Assembly (NCBI RefSeq): GCF_001442535.1
Contig: NZ_CP013141.1
Coordinates: 2,887,574-2,951,573, forward strand
DNA from: Lysobacter antibioticus
GTDB lineage: Bacteria; Pseudomonadota; Gammaproteobacteria; Xanthomonadales; Xanthomonadaceae
Length of the DNA: 64,000 nucleotides
Direction: 5' to 3'
Numbering within the stretch: position 1 is the stretch's first letter; every line of letters begins with the position of its first letter. The notes below the pieces were generated by a model. That model was given only the letters and a program-made list of their open reading frames with translations, was not told the origin of the DNA and ran no database searches. The position numbers were made by a program, and so were the translations under genes. Positions 1-10,500 of this stretch are shown here, in pieces.

Positions 1-1
1 G

Positions 2-439
2 GTCCCGCTGAGAGCCCGCATCGAACAGGTGGCGGTCACCGGACGCACCCAGCAGATCGCAGGATCTTCGCTGGCCTTGGAGCCTTTCGCGCGCAGCCTG
101 GAAATTCATTACACCGCCATCAATCTGAGCCGGCCGCGGGAAACCTATTTTCGCTTTCGCTTGCTCGGATTCGATCACGGCTGGGTGGATGCCGGACAGA
201 ACCGCAGCATTCTGTACCCGCTGATTCCCTGGGGAGAGCACCTGTTCGAAGTGCAGGCGCGCACCCTGGGGGGACGTTGGTCGCCGGTATCGGCCCGCCT
301 GAGCATTCTCAACCCGCAGCCCTGGTATCTGCGGCCCTGGGCCTTGATCCTGGCGACGGCCCTGGGTTTGCTGGTGCTGGTCGCCGCCACCCACATCGGC
401 ACGAGCCAGGACAGAATGCCGGCGAAGCCTCCGGATTGA
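2..439 (+). CDS. C-terminal part of a Y_Y_Y-domain sensor protein (5' end outside window)
   Basis: The frame is already open at base 2, so the gene begins upstream of the window. The visible part has the beta-sandwich signature of the triple-tyrosine (Y_Y_Y) domain: a segment like YRFRLLGFDHGWVD followed by an ending like VQARTLGGRWSP. A WYLRPW hinge and one hydrophobic membrane helix follow. In the usual family this domain sits between a two-component regulator propeller and a cytoplasmic kinase, GGDEF or LytTR output domain. Here the protein stops about 20 residues after the helix, with no output domain. The convergent kinase gene ends 56 bp downstream. It may be a truncated sensor or one that signals through another protein. 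Confidence 0.7.
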   Translation, partial: VPLRARIEQVAVTGRTQQIAGSSLALEPFARSLEIHYTAINLSRPRETYFRFRLLGFDHGWVDAGQNRSILYPLIPWGEHLFEVQARTLGGRWSPVSARLSILNPQPWYLRPWALILATALGLLVLVAATHIGTSQDRMPAKPPD

Positions 440-494
440 GTGAGGGCCGACTGGGCCAGTGCCGACCGAGCGAGTGCCGCGCCGGTCCCGGCGA

Positions 495-1955
495 TCAGGG
501 GGCGGCGGCGTGGCGCGTCATGGCCGGGTCCGTCGGTACGACCGTCGAGATCTCGCGATGGCTCGTCCTGTGCGGCGTCTGCGCAAGCTCCCAGTCGGCC
601 TCATCCCGCAGGCTGTCTTCGGGCTCGGCCAGCGGCAAGCGGATTCGGATGCGCGTGCCCTCGCCGGGGGCGCTTTCTGCCGTGATCGCGCCACCGTGGT
701 CGGCGACGAAGCGATGCACGGTCGCCATGCCGATCCCGGTGCCCCGGTCCCTGGGCTTGGTCGTGAAGAACGGCTCGTACAAGCGCGCGAGCACTTCCGG
801 CGTCATGCCGACGCCGGTGTCTTCCAAGCCGATGCAGGCGTGATCTCCGTCGGCCTCGACCGACAAAGTGAAACGACCGCCCTGCGGCATGGCATCGCAG
901 GCGTTACTGGCTACGTTCAACAGCGCCAGCACCAGCTCGTCCCGGTCGGCCTTGACCCACAGGCCCGAGGCCGAGGTGTCCAGCGATACCTCGATCGCGC
1001 GCGGGAACACCGGCAGGATCAACGGCCGCACTTCTTCGATCGCCTCGGCGAGATCGAATGTGGACAGGTGTCGCGTATGCGTGCGGCTGAAGCTGAGCAG
1101 GCGCCGGGTGAGGGTGGCGCCGCTGCGCGCCGCCTGGCGTATTCCAGGCAGGACCGCGTCGATGTCGCCACGCCGGCCCACGGACGTCGCGTGGCCCAGG
1201 ATCACGCTGAGGATGGCATTGAAATCGTGGGCGATGCCGGTCGAAAGCCGGCCGATGGTTTCCATCTTCTGGGTTTGCACCAGACGCTCGTAAGCGCGTT
1301 CTTTCTCTTCCACCTGGCGCTGGAGCTCCAGGCACAGCGCGTTGAGTTCTTCGCTGCGGCTGATCGCCCGTCGCGACGACAGGATCAAGCGGTCCAGGAT
1401 CGCCACCAGGACGAGAAAATTCATCCCCGACAGAAGCAGGTTGGTCGAGGCTTCCGAGGCCTGCATGGAATCGGTCGCGAGTTGCAGGTCGGTGCGCGCC
1501 CCGATCGCGAGTGCGGCGGCGTAGGCCAGGGCGGTCCACCAGACCGCGGTCCTGCCCAGGAACAATCCCGACAACAGCAGGGGAAGCAGGTGGGTGATCT
1601 GCAGGCCGGACTGCGAGCGCAGTCCGTAGGCGTGGTAACTCACGGCCATCAGGATCACGCCGCCGATGACGGTAAGGCTGGTCGATAAGCGGAACAGCCC
1701 GTGGCGCAGCAGATAGAGGCAGGCCCAGGTATAGGCGCTGACGATCAGCAGCAGCCAGTGCTCGGTGTAGCTCGCCATGTCCGGCGCGGCGGCGCAGGAC
1801 CCGATCGCCATCAACAGCGTGGTGACCGCGACGACGGCGAGTATCGCTTGCAGCGCCATGGCGTTGCGTTTGTCGCGCGCCGCGCGGATCGGCACGCGTT
1901 GCATCCAGCCGATGAAGCGATGCCAAAGGGGAGGGAACGATTCGCGTGCGGTCAT
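495..1955 (-). CDS. Membrane sensor histidine kinase
   Basis: This 486-residue protein has several N-terminal membrane helices (about residues 33-190), a short coiled coil, and a complete kinase core. The H box is IAHDFNAILSVILGHA, with the phospho-acceptor His. The N box is NVASNACDAM, G1 is DTGVGM, the F box is EPFFTTK and G2 is GTGIGMA. This HDFN-type core is typical of kinases that often carry a receiver domain, but none is attached here: the tail after the ATPase domain is short and low in complexity. The membrane part resembles no named sensor domain that I recognise. No response regulator gene lies beside it in the window, so the partner is probably elsewhere. The stimulus is unknown. 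Confidence 0.93.
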   Translation of the reverse strand: MTARESFPPLWHRFIGWMQRVPIRAARDKRNAMALQAILAVVAVTTLLMAIGSCAAAPDMASYTEHWLLLIVSAYTWACLYLLRHGLFRLSTSLTVIGGVILMAVSYHAYGLRSQSGLQITHLLPLLLSGLFLGRTAVWWTALAYAAALAIGARTDLQLATDSMQASEASTNLLLSGMNFLVLVAILDRLILSSRRAISRSEELNALCLELQRQVEEKERAYERLVQTQKMETIGRLSTGIAHDFNAILSVILGHATSVGRRGDIDAVLPGIRQAARSGATLTRRLLSFSRTHTRHLSTFDLAEAIEEVRPLILPVFPRAIEVSLDTSASGLWVKADRDELVLALLNVASNACDAMPQGGRFTLSVEADGDHACIGLEDTGVGMTPEVLARLYEPFFTTKPRDRGTGIGMATVHRFVADHGGAITAESAPGEGTRIRIRLPLAEPEDSLRDEADWELAQTPHRTSHREISTVVPTDPAMTRHAAAP

Positions 1956-3085
1956 CGGGACGGTTGACGCAGAAAAGCGGTTGAAGGCCAGGACACTCGA
2001 GCGTTGCGGCGGGGCGGCCGAGCAGCGGTCGGACCGGTCCGATCCGGCGCCCGCGCGGTCGCTGCGCCGGGCCTGACAGGACGGGTCCCCTTCCTTGTAT
2101 GACTACCGGTGGACAGCCTAGCACCGCGATCAGACAGGACGTGGACAACGACCGCTCTCGGCGAAGAATTGCGATCCATATCACCGTTCATGCGGCTCCC
2201 GGGCTGCCGAACCACGCAAGCTCGGCCATCAATTTCTCACCATCGGTGAGCGTTTGAAACTTCGCCGATGGATACCGTGGCGTATCGCCGCGGCCCGTGT
2301 CGGCGGCGGCCGTCATCCGAAGACGCGCCGACGATCGCCGATGGCGTCTTCATCCACCCCTTGCCCAAGCCGTCGCGTCGTCGCTGCGCGGCCGCAGGCG
2401 ACGGTAAGTCGCCGCCATGCCGCGGCATCGGGCCGTGCGAACGCGCGCGGGAGCTCCGACGGCTCGCTGCGTCGATGCGCGCCGACGCGCTTCGAGGCCG
2501 CGATGGCGCGCGTCCTGGATGCGATGCCGACGGCAACCGACGCTTGCACGCATCGCGGCACGATCGCGGCGTCGATGTCGAAGCGGTCGCACACGAAGTC
2601 GACGCTCGATCCGGTGCGGACGCGACGGCTATCGCGATATCGCGTGTGACGCAAGCGCAACCGGCTGAAATTTTTCGTGAATCCTCGTGCGTGTAATCGC
2701 TTTGCGCGGTCACTAGTGTTTGCCACGCAGCGCGTTGCTCCGTATCGCAGGAACCGCACGCTCCGGGCCGTCATCGGGCCGGGCAATGCATGAACCCTGC
2801 ACACGGCGCACAGGTCGGCAGTACGACGCAGGGCGGGCGCCTTGTTCTGCTTCGTTGGCTGTTGCGAGGCGCGCAACCGCTCGCGCTTCGTACGACGCGA
2901 TTGCCGATAGCGCCTCACCCGTAGCCGGCCTGCGCTTCGTCGAGAACGCGACCGCGTCGGTTACGCGAGCGGCGCCGCGTCGCCATGACGACCTTCGCGA
3001 TGCCTCGCGGAAAACTTCACAGGCGACACCGCATCACCTTCATCCCACGGCCCATCGGATTGGCGTGCAACTGGGGAAACGAGTA
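1956..3085. other. 1.1 kb spacer without a convincing gene
   Basis: Frames here are open on both strands but arginine-rich and of shadow-like composition. I see no domain, signal peptide or ribosome binding site worth calling. A perfect palindrome CGCGATATCGCG lies at 2633-2644. The stretch around 2660-2720 is relatively AT-rich and could hold the promoter of the downstream adhesin. The long open frame from 2720 into the adhesin is only an upstream extension, because an ESPR signal starts at 3086. Confidence 0.5.
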
Positions 3086-6000
3086 ATGAACAGAATCTAC
3101 AGCGTGGTATGGAGCCGGTCGCTCAATCGGCTGGTGGTCGCTTCGGAACTGGCCGCGCCGCGCGGCCAAGCCATCGGCAGCGGTAACAGGGCTTCGTATT
3201 CGGCGGCGACGTTGTGCGCCGGGATCCTGGCCGCGCTGGCGACGATGGGCGCGGTGGGGTGGTCCCCGGCCGCGCAGGCGCAGGCGGTGGATTGCAGCGG
3301 GCCGCCGTACAACTTCTACAACGGCACCGCCTCGTGCATGGGCTTCAACTCGCGCGCGTCCGGGACTGGCGCGACCGCGCTGGGCTCGCTCGCGACCGCC
3401 GAGGTGCTCGGCGGGGTCGCGGTCGGCTATACCGCGCGCACCACCGCGCTGAACTCGATCTCGGTCGGGTTCGGGGCCTATTCCACCGGCGCCAATTCCC
3501 TCTACCTCGGCGCGCGCACCGCGGCCGGGACCGGCGCGCTGGGCGGCGGCTCGATCGCCATCGGCACCGACGTGACCTCGAACGCCGACGGCTCCATCGC
3601 CATGGGCAGCGTATCGCGCGCGACCGGAGTGGTCGCCGTGGCCTTCGGCGACCACTCGACCGCGGCCGGACTGCGCAGCGTCGCCATGGGTTACTTCGCG
3701 AACGCCGCGGTGCTGGACACCATCGCCCAAGGCACAGGCGCCTTCGCCGGCGGCCAGAACGCCGTCGCGATCGGCTTCCAGTCGATCGCCTCCAACCTCA
3801 ATTCGCTGTACCTGGGCTCGCGCACCGTCGCCGGCACCGGGTCCACCGGCTTCGGCGCCATTGCCATCGGCACCGATGTCACCGCTTCGGAGCAATACGC
3901 CATCGCGATGGGGCGGCTGAGCGCGGCCACGGGCGTCGACTCGGCCGCGATCGGGCCGAGCGCGAGCGCCACCGCACTGAGTTCGCTCGCGCTCGGCGCG
4001 CAGGCCAATGCCTCCGCACAGACGGCGATCGCGCTCGGCATGACCGCGGCCGCATCGGGCCAGGGCTCGATGGCGCTGGGCAGGAGCACGGTCGCCAACA
4101 ACATCAATGCCGTCGCGCTCGGCGCCAGCGCCAGCGCCACCGGGGCCGGCGCGAGCGCCCTGGGCACCTTGTCCAGCGCCACCGGCGGCAACGCCACCGC
4201 GGTCGGCGTCAGCTCCACCGCGGGCGGCAATTACGCCTTCGCCGCCGGTTGGGGCGCCAACGCCAGCGCCGACAATGCCATCGCCGCCGGTCGCAGTGCG
4301 CTCGCCGATTCGGCCGATGCGGTCGCGATCGGCACCAGCTCGACCGCCACCGGCGGCCGCGCGGTCGCGATCGGCGCCGGCAACTTCGCCAGCGGCAACG
4401 GCGCGGTGGCGATCGGCGATCCGAACACCGCCACCGGCAACGGCGCGATCGCGCAGGGCCTCGACAACACCGCCACCGGCAACGGCTCGGTGGCGATGGG
4501 CAACACCAACATGGTCGGCGGCGGCGGCCAGGCCGTGGGCGTAGCCGGCATCGCCGCGCAGGGCGCGGTCGGCATCGGCTTCCAGAACACCGTGGTCGGC
4601 CAGGGCAGCGTCGCCATCGGCCACACCAGCCGTGCGCTGGCGGCCGGCGCAGTGGCTTTCGGCGACACCGCCGTGGCCAATAACGCACGCGACGTGGCGC
4701 TGGGCTCGGGATCGACGACGGCAGTCGCGGTCGCCACCCCGAGCACGACCATCGACGGGGTGACCTATAACTTCGCCGGTGTCGCACCGACCAGCACGGT
4801 CAGCGTGGGCACGGCCGGCAATGAGCGGACCCTCACCAACGTGGCGGCGGGCCGAATTTCCGGTTCGTCGACCGACGCCATCAACGGCTCGCAGCTGTTC
4901 GCGACCAACCAGGCGATCGAGGCGGTCGCGACCACCGCCAGCGCCGGCTGGAACCTCAGCGCACAGGGCGCCAACGCCAGCAACGTGGCGCCGGGCGAAG
5001 CCGTCGATCTGCACAACACCGACGGCAACATCGTGGTCAGCAAGATCGCGGCCGACGATAACGTCAACTTCGACCTGGCCGACGCCATCACCGTCGACAG
5101 CGTCAGCGCCGGCAACAGCCTGCTCAACAGCAACGGCCTGACCATCACCGGCGGTCCCAGCATCACCACGACCGGCATCAATGCCGGCGGTCTGGTCATC
5201 GCCAACGTAGCGCCCGGCGTGGCCGCTACCGATGCGGTCAACGTCAGTCAGTTGACCGACGCGACGACGGCCGTGCGGACGCATTACTACAGCGTCAACG
5301 ACAACGGCACGATCGGCGGCAACTACAACAACGACGGCGCCGCCGGCATCAACGCATTGGCCGCGGGCGTCGGTGCCAGTGCCGCCACCGACGGCGCGAC
5401 GGCCGTGGGCTTCGGCGCGAGCGCCGGCGCCCAGGCCGGCGATGTGGCGCTGGGTTCGGGCTCGACCACCGACACGGTGGTGGCGACGACCGGCGACAGC
5501 ATCGACGGCGTCGCCTACGGCTACGCCGGCATCGCGCCGACCAGCACGGTCAGCGTCGGTGCCGCGGGCGCCGAGCGCACCATCACCTACGTCGCCGCAG
5601 GCCGGGTGTCGTCCGCCTCCACCGATGCGATCAACGGCTCGCAACTGTTCGCCACCAATCAGGCCGTAGGCGCGTTGGGCGGCAACCTCGACCAGTTGGG
5701 CAACAGCACGGCGGCCTCGCTGGGCGGCAGCTCGGTCTATAACCCGGTCACCCACACGGTAACCGCCGGGCTGGCGGTAGGCGGCAACACCTACAACAAC
5801 GTGCAGGACGCGCTGACCCAGATCAACGACAGCGCCAGCGCCGGCTGGAACATCGCGGCCGGCGGCAACGGCGGCAATATCGGCCCGGGCGAAACCCTGA
5901 CCGTGGCCGCCGGCAGCAATGCGACGGTCGCCTACGACGACGGCACCGGTACCTTGACGGTGGGCGTGGTGCCGGACCCGAGCTTCAACAGCGTGGTGGT

Positions 6001-7408
6001 GGGCAATACCACGATCACCACCAACGGCCTGACCATCGCCGGCGGCCCCAGCATCACCAACGTCGGCATCAACGCCGGGGGCACCGCCATCAGCAACGTC
6101 GCGGCCGGCATCAACGGCACCGATGCGGTGAACCTGGATCAGTTGAACCAGGCGGTGACGGCCGGTGCGACGCACTATTACAGCGTCAACGACGGCGGCA
6201 TCGCCGGCGGCAACTACGCCAACAACGGCGCCACCGCGACCGGCGCCATCGCGTCGGGCGTCAACGCCAGCGCGACCGCGGTGGACGCGGTGGCGATGGG
6301 CACCGGCGCCACCGCCGGCGACGCCAACAGCGTGGCGCTCGGCGCAGGCTCGACCACCGCCGCGGCGGTGGGCACCGCCAGCGCCACCATCGCCGGTACG
6401 GCTTATAACTTCGCCGGCGGCGCACCGGTCGGCACGGTGAGCGTGGGCGGCGTCGGCGCCGAACGCACCCTCACCAACGTCGCCGCGGGCCGGTTGTCGG
6501 AGACCTCGACCGATGCGGTCAACGGCTCGCAGTTGCACGCGACCAATCAGGCCGTCAATGCGCTCGACGGTCGGGTCACCAACGTCGAAGGCGACATCGC
6601 CAATCTGAGCGGCACCATCAACGGCTTCGACGGCCGCATCACCCAGGTCGAAGGCAACGTGGCCAACCTGACCAACACCGTCAACACCTTCGACGGTCGC
6701 ATCACCGGGGTGCAGAACGGCTCCGACGGCATGTTCCAGGTCAGCCAGGAAGACGCGGTGGTCAAGCCGCGCCCGACCGGCACCAACGCATCGGCCGGTG
6801 GCGACGGTGCGGTCGCCAGCGGCAACAACGCGCTGGCGGTCGGCAACCAGAGCACGGCCAGCGGCAGCGGCAGCACCGCCGTGGGCACCGGCGCGACCGC
6901 GATCCACGCCAACAGCGTCGCGCTCGGCGCCGGCTCGGCCACCACGGTCGGCGCGCAGCGCGGCTACAACGCCGCCTACGTGGGCAGCAGCAACTCCACC
7001 GGCGAGGTCAACATGGGCGGCCGCACCCTGACCGGCGTGGCGCCCGGCATCGCCGGCACCGATGCGGTCAACGTCAGCCAGCTCAACGCCGGCGTGAACC
7101 ACGCCGTCGATCAGTCGAAGGCCTATACCGACGCGCGCTTCGAGCAGTTCGACAACGACGTATGGGCCCTGCGCAAGGATTTCCGCGCCGGCACCTCTTC
7201 GGCGATGGCGATGGCGGGCCTGCCGCAGGCCTATCTGCCGGGCAAGAGCATGCTCGCGGTGGCGGCCGGCGGTTATCAGGGCGAATACGGCATGGCGGTC
7301 GGCCTGTCGGGCATCACCGAGAACGGCCGCTGGGTCTATAAGGCCCAGGCCAGCGGCAACACCGCGCGCGACTGGGGCTTCTCGGTCGGTGCCGGCATCC
7401 AGTGGTGA
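3086..7408 (+). CDS. YadA-type trimeric autotransporter adhesin
   Basis: The product is a 1440-residue type Vc secreted adhesin displayed on the outer membrane. It starts at ATG 3086 after GGGGAAACGAG, which gives an ESPR-type extended signal ([19 protein letters not shown]) and then a hydrophobic core ending near AQAQA. Frame-open sequence upstream is ignored. Residues about 90-550 are the head: a run of short repeats of the type ATGxNAVAIG that form a trimeric beta-roll. The stalk carries three neck/stalk repeats with a common STDAxNGSQLxATNQA motif (DNA about 4850-4920, 5600-5670, 6490-6560) and two THYYSVND modules. The last about 70 residues are the YadA anchor ending in AGIQW. Two outer-membrane or periplasmic protein genes follow. 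A role in attachment is inferred from the family. Confidence 0.96.
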   Translation: MNRIYSVVWSRSLNRLVVASELAAPRGQAIGSGNRASYSAATLCAGILAALATMGAVGWSPAAQAQAVDCSGPPYNFYNGTASCMGFNSRASGTGATALGSLATAEVLGGVAVGYTARTTALNSISVGFGAYSTGANSLYLGARTAAGTGALGGGSIAIGTDVTSNADGSIAMGSVSRATGVVAVAFGDHSTAAGLRSVAMGYFANAAVLDTIAQGTGAFAGGQNAVAIGFQSIASNLNSLYLGSRTVAGTGSTGFGAIAIGTDVTASEQYAIAMGRLSAATGVDSAAIGPSASATALSSLALGAQANASAQTAIALGMTAAASGQGSMALGRSTVANNINAVALGASASATGAGASALGTLSSATGGNATAVGVSSTAGGNYAFAAGWGANASADNAIAAGRSALADSADAVAIGTSSTATGGRAVAIGAGNFASGNGAVAIGDPNTATGNGAIAQGLDNTATGNGSVAMGNTNMVGGGGQAVGVAGIAAQGAVGIGFQNTVVGQGSVAIGHTSRALAAGAVAFGDTAVANNARDVALGSGSTTAVAVATPSTTIDGVTYNFAGVAPTSTVSVGTAGNERTLTNVAAGRISGSSTDAINGSQLFATNQAIEAVATTASAGWNLSAQGANASNVAPGEAVDLHNTDGNIVVSKIAADDNVNFDLADAITVDSVSAGNSLLNSNGLTITGGPSITTTGINAGGLVIANVAPGVAATDAVNVSQLTDATTAVRTHYYSVNDNGTIGGNYNNDGAAGINALAAGVGASAATDGATAVGFGASAGAQAGDVALGSGSTTDTVVATTGDSIDGVAYGYAGIAPTSTVSVGAAGAERTITYVAAGRVSSASTDAINGSQLFATNQAVGALGGNLDQLGNSTAASLGGSSVYNPVTHTVTAGLAVGGNTYNNVQDALTQINDSASAGWNIAAGGNGGNIGPGETLTVAAGSNATVAYDDGTGTLTVGVVPDPSFNSVVVGNTTITTNGLTIAGGPSITNVGINAGGTAISNVAAGINGTDAVNLDQLNQAVTAGATHYYSVNDGGIAGGNYANNGATATGAIASGVNASATAVDAVAMGTGATAGDANSVALGAGSTTAAAVGTASATIAGTAYNFAGGAPVGTVSVGGVGAERTLTNVAAGRLSETSTDAVNGSQLHATNQAVNALDGRVTNVEGDIANLSGTINGFDGRITQVEGNVANLTNTVNTFDGRITGVQNGSDGMFQVSQEDAVVKPRPTGTNASAGGDGAVASGNNALAVGNQSTASGSGSTAVGTGATAIHANSVALGAGSATTVGAQRGYNAAYVGSSNSTGEVNMGGRTLTGVAPGIAGTDAVNVSQLNAGVNHAVDQSKAYTDARFEQFDNDVWALRKDFRAGTSSAMAMAGLPQAYLPGKSMLAVAAGGYQGEYGMAVGLSGITENGRWVYKAQASGNTARDWGFSVGAGIQW

Positions 7409-7414
7409 GAGCCG

Positions 7415-7442
7415 GCGCGCCCCGGTTTCGGGCGGGGCGCGC
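7415..7442 (+). terminator. Hairpin after the adhesin gene
   Basis: Arms GCGCGCCCCG (7415-7424) and CGGGGCGCGC (7433-7442) pair perfectly over 10 bp, starting 6 bases after the adhesin stop. No T-run follows, so it may act as a weak terminator or an RNA-stabilising stem. Confidence 0.5.
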
Positions 7443-7565
7443 TAACCGATGGCGAGCGGCCGAGTACCGCCTCGGCCACCGATTCGAAACGTATCAGAAC
7501 GCTGTCCGGTAGCGCGGATCCAAACGCGCCCGACGATGGCCATCCGTCAAAGCGAGGAATCATCT

Positions 7566-8402
7566 ATGGAAGCCAAACGGTTCGCCGGCGTCGCGATCGT
7601 ATGCAGCGTCGCGATGGGACTGCTGTCCGCATGCGGCACCCGCCATGTCAGCCGCGATATTTCCGCCGATGGCGTGCCGGGCGAGGTGGTCTTCCCGGCG
7701 GTCGAACGCGCTGTGCTCAAGGAAGGAACGTTTCCGAACCTGGACGACCTGCGCCAGGTGGCGCCGGGCGTCAGCAAGGAGCAGCTCTATCATCTGCTGG
7801 GGCGGCCGCACTTCCGCGAAGGCTATGCCGGCGTGCGGGAGTGGGATTACCTGTTTCACTTCCGCCGCGAGGGCGGCGTGACTACCTGCCAATACAAGGT
7901 CGTCTTCGATCAGAACTATCTCGCGCGAAGTTTCTACTGGCTGCCGGAAGGATGCGGCGATCTGCTGCGCGAGCCGGCCGCGGCGGAGCCGTCGTCGTCG
8001 CCCGCCGCGGCTACGCCCCGTCGTTTCACCCTGTCCGCCGATGCCTTGTTCGCGTTCGGCCGGGCCGGGTCCGACGATCTGCAACCGGACGGTCGGGCCG
8101 AAGTGGCCCGCGTCGCTGGCGAGTTGCGCAGCGCCAAAGGCGTGCGCAACGTGCGGGTGACAGGGCATACCGATCAGATCGGCAGCGAACCCGCCAACCG
8201 GGCGCTGTCGCGCGAACGCGCCGAAACGGTGCGCCGATTGCTGATCGCCGAAGGCGTGCCGGAGCAACGCGTCTCTGCGGAAGGTCGGGGCGAGTCGGAA
8301 CCGGTGGTCGACCACTGCGACGGCGCGAAGGGGCGGGACGCGTTGATCGCCTGCCTGCAACCCAACCGTCGTGTCGAGATTTCGGCCGACGTGGAGCAGT
8401 AA
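7566..8402 (+). CDS. OmpA-family lipoprotein with SmpA/OmlA-like domain
   Basis: This 278-residue protein has a lipoprotein signal with lipobox LLSAC (Cys about residue 21). Residues about 50-135 resemble the SmpA/OmlA/BamE fold: a LRQVAPGVSKEQLYHLLGRP motif, then GVREWDYLFHF. Residues about 155-278 form an OmpA C-terminal peptidoglycan-binding domain with the signature VTGHTDQIGSEPANRALSRE and a closing NRRVEI. It probably tethers the outer membrane to the cell wall. ATG 7566 was chosen because it gives the signal peptide; the frame upstream of it is spurious. It lies between the trimeric adhesin and a DUF4019 gene, so a role in adhesin assembly or stability is plausible but inferred. Confidence 0.92.
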   Translation: MEAKRFAGVAIVCSVAMGLLSACGTRHVSRDISADGVPGEVVFPAVERAVLKEGTFPNLDDLRQVAPGVSKEQLYHLLGRPHFREGYAGVREWDYLFHFRREGGVTTCQYKVVFDQNYLARSFYWLPEGCGDLLREPAAAEPSSSPAAATPRRFTLSADALFAFGRAGSDDLQPDGRAEVARVAGELRSAKGVRNVRVTGHTDQIGSEPANRALSRERAETVRRLLIAEGVPEQRVSAEGRGESEPVVDHCDGAKGRDALIACLQPNRRVEISADVEQ

Positions 8403-8479
8403 GCGGGCGCGGCCGCGCGCCGTCCGACCGCCGCTGCATCCATCATTCCCCAGCGTACGAAGAGATCGAGATCAGGCCC

Positions 8480-8950
8480 ATGAAATGCTTCCTGCTGACG
8501 ATGGCCATCGGCCTGTTATCCACGACGGCGCTCGCCCAGGCACCGGTGCAAGCGCAGCGGCCGGCGCCGGCAGCGCAACAGGCCGCTGCGCGCGACGTCG
8601 ATCCGAATACGCTGGCCAATACCGCGCTGCAACTGCTGCAGGCGATCGATCGCGACCAGGCCGGTGCGCTGTGGGACGCCTCATCGAACGTGACCAAGCG
8701 TTCGGCCAAGCGCGAGGACTTCGTCGCTTATGTCGGCAGGACTCGCAAGCCCCTGGGCACGGCGGGTTCGCGCAGCTGGATAGGGGTACGCCGCGAAGTG
8801 GTCGGCAACGGCGCCCCGCTTCCGCCCGGCCTGTACGCCAGCATCGAGTTCTCCAGCCAGTTCCAGGGCAAGCGAGCGGCGAAAGAGCTGATCTCCCTGC
8901 GCCAGGACGAAGACGGTCTGTGGCGGTTCTCCGGCTACGTCATTCAGTGA
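8480..8950 (+). CDS. DUF4019 domain protein, secreted
   Basis: The 156-residue product has a signal peptide (MKCFLLTMAIGLLSTTALAQ) and an Ala/Gln/Pro-rich linker. The mature domain resembles DUF4019: a helix around LLQAIDRDQAGALWDASS, then beta strands including RSWIGVRREV, YASIEFSSQF and LWRFSGYVIQ at the end. The function of the family is not known. It follows the adhesin and OmpA lipoprotein genes on the same strand, 77 bp after the latter, so the three may be one transcription unit. An export or periplasmic helper role is only a guess. Confidence 0.88.
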   Translation: MKCFLLTMAIGLLSTTALAQAPVQAQRPAPAAQQAAARDVDPNTLANTALQLLQAIDRDQAGALWDASSNVTKRSAKREDFVAYVGRTRKPLGTAGSRSWIGVRREVVGNGAPLPPGLYASIEFSSQFQGKRAAKELISLRQDEDGLWRFSGYVIQ

Positions 8951-9166
8951 TGCGTTCGATGCGGTCTGCAAGCGGGTGCGGATCGTATCCTCGCGCCCTC
9001 GCGCCCTGAGACATTCTGGCTGCCCTGTCCGGCTTGTCCGGACCATCGGGCTGGCATGTGCGGTGACCCGGGCCACCATGGTTCCGCTCTGAATGCTTCA
9101 GCTCGGAGCCCCGGGGCGTGTCCGACCGGCTAGACTGGATCGTCGAGTCGCAAGGGAATGCGTGTC

Positions 9167-9643
9167 ATGAAACGGGAAATCGCAAACGAGGTCGCGCGGC
9201 TTGGCGGCGATCCGCCCGATGGCGCATCGCGGCGCGAACCGGCTCCCGGCATGATGACTTCGAAATCAGGCAGCACCGCCACGGCCATCGCGCTGCGCGT
9301 ATTTCTCGCAAGCGCCCCGCTGGCCGGCCTGTATCTCTACGCCCAATACGCTTTCGGGCAGGCCCGCGCGCAGGAGCATCGTGGCGACACGGGGCTCGGC
9401 ATTGCCATCCTGCTCGCCATCGTCTGCGTCAGCCTGATACTTTCGTTCCTGGTCGATCTCATGGTTCAGATCGCCAGGAAACGCATTGCCGCGTCGATGA
9501 CGAGCCTGCTGATCCTTGCGGTTCTATGCGTGCCGCTCGGCTGGTTCGGCTGCAACTGGTTCGATCTGCGCGGGAGCATGGTGTGCGAGCAGGTCGGCGA
9601 TGCATTCGGGGCGTTTCTCGGATTATTCGAGAAAGCAGCCTGA
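9167..9643 (+). CDS. Small inner-membrane protein, unknown
   Basis: I do not recognise a family. The 158-residue product has a polar N-terminus of about 40 residues and then three hydrophobic helices: one near VFLASAPLAGLYLYA, one near GIAILLAIVCVSLILSFLV, and one near LLILAVLCVPLGWFG. A short tail contains two cysteines. ATG 9167 was preferred over ATG 9158 because AAGGGA (9152-9157) is too close to the first and well spaced for the second. An internal start at the MMTSKSG site is also possible. The gene stands alone on its strand. Confidence 0.7.
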   Translation: MKREIANEVARLGGDPPDGASRREPAPGMMTSKSGSTATAIALRVFLASAPLAGLYLYAQYAFGQARAQEHRGDTGLGIAILLAIVCVSLILSFLVDLMVQIARKRIAASMTSLLILAVLCVPLGWFGCNWFDLRGSMVCEQVGDAFGAFLGLFEKAA

Positions 9644-9948
9644 CGGTCCGTTCGCGCCGGCCGTTTCAGCTCCCTCCATGGGCGATGCTCCTGCTACAGG
9701 AGCGGACAACTCGGCGTCACCGTCTCGCCGTTCGCCATGAGGCCTGACGAGCGGCAGCACTGGCCGCGGCGAATCACCTGGAAGACGTTTGTGCCAGCCT
9801 CGTCGGCCGAGCCAAGTGATCGCTCGGCGACCTTGATCACGGCGTTGCCGCATTGGAGGCGGTGTGGGCTCGGCCGCCGCCTGGCTTCATAGTCGGGAAA
9901 ACGGATGCGTGCAGAGGTTGCGTTGGCAGTTCTGTGCCGAAACAGCGG
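9644..9948. other. Spacer with a small inverted repeat
   Basis: This 305-bp gap between convergent genes holds the inverted repeat GCTCCTG-CTA-CAGGAGC at 9687-9703. It resembles a fragment of the TGTAGGAGC repeats seen near 16 kb, and could end transcription of either neighbour. I see no gene. Confidence 0.45.
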
Positions 9949-10500
9949 TTAGCTGCCTTCGATCTCGGCGACTACGTAGATCTCTCCTGGCTCGCTGGGG
10001 TGCTCTTCCAGGGTCATTTCGATGGAATGAGCCTCCGCGTGCTTCTGGATCGCTGCCACATATTCGTTCGACTTGACGCTCCAAAATCGCAGCGTTTCGA
10101 CGAAGCCTTGAGCGCCGTCGGAGCCCAGGAGTTTCTGCTCGTAGATCGCTCGGCCTTTGATGCGGCCTTTCCGGGGCATTGGAAAAGTGGAAATGGCGTA
10201 ACTGAGAGGGCGATAGAAATCGTCGGGCTGTTCGGACGAGCGCAGCCAAGAGCCTTCTCTCGAAACGTACCAACAGTTCGTACATATCCGTCCGCCCTTT
10301 TCCCCGATGGCCAGGCAATCGGCTGCCCGGCTCCAGACCTCCAGGTTCCTGCTAGGGCGGTGCGGATCATCGGCAAGCTTGGCCGAGTCGACGAGGTGCC
10401 CCTGCTTGCATATCGGGCAAGCGGAAAATGCATCGCTGGCTAGCAGCGGCACCGATAAGGACGTGAGTATCAATCCTGCGACAAATCGACGTCGATCCAT
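9949..10500 (-). CDS. Secreted Cys-motif protein, unknown
   Basis: The 183-residue product starts with MDRRRFVAGLILTSLSV, a positively charged, hydrophobic export signal that could be a Tat or Sec type. The mature protein has a CPICKQGH motif just after the signal and a CTNCW motif about 50 residues later, a pair of knuckles suited to binding a metal such as zinc. I do not recognise the family. The coding strand was chosen because the opposite open frame lacks a signal and any domain. The base composition looks less GC-rich than that of its neighbours, which may point to later acquisition. Confidence 0.75.
   Translation of the reverse strand: MDRRRFVAGLILTSLSVPLLASDAFSACPICKQGHLVDSAKLADDPHRPSRNLEVWSRAADCLAIGEKGGRICTNCWYVSREGSWLRSSEQPDDFYRPLSYAISTFPMPRKGRIKGRAIYEQKLLGSDGAQGFVETLRFWSVKSNEYVAAIQKHAEAHSIEMTLEEHPSEPGEIYVVAEIEGS

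Noticed and set aside
2720..3085. In-frame extension of the adhesin upstream of ATG 3086
   Set aside because: It would bury the ESPR signal in the interior of the protein, and a good ribosome binding site precedes ATG 3086.
3017..7102. A 1361-codon open frame on the strand opposite the adhesin
   Set aside because: It is a shadow of a very GC-rich, repetitive gene. Its translation is Gly/Ala/Arg/Asp-rich without any domain, and the opposite frame has ESPR, head repeats and anchor.
9853..10443. Plus-strand open frame overlapping the secreted Cys-motif gene
   Set aside because: It has no signal, domain or ribosome binding site; the minus-strand product has an export signal and CxxC knuckles.
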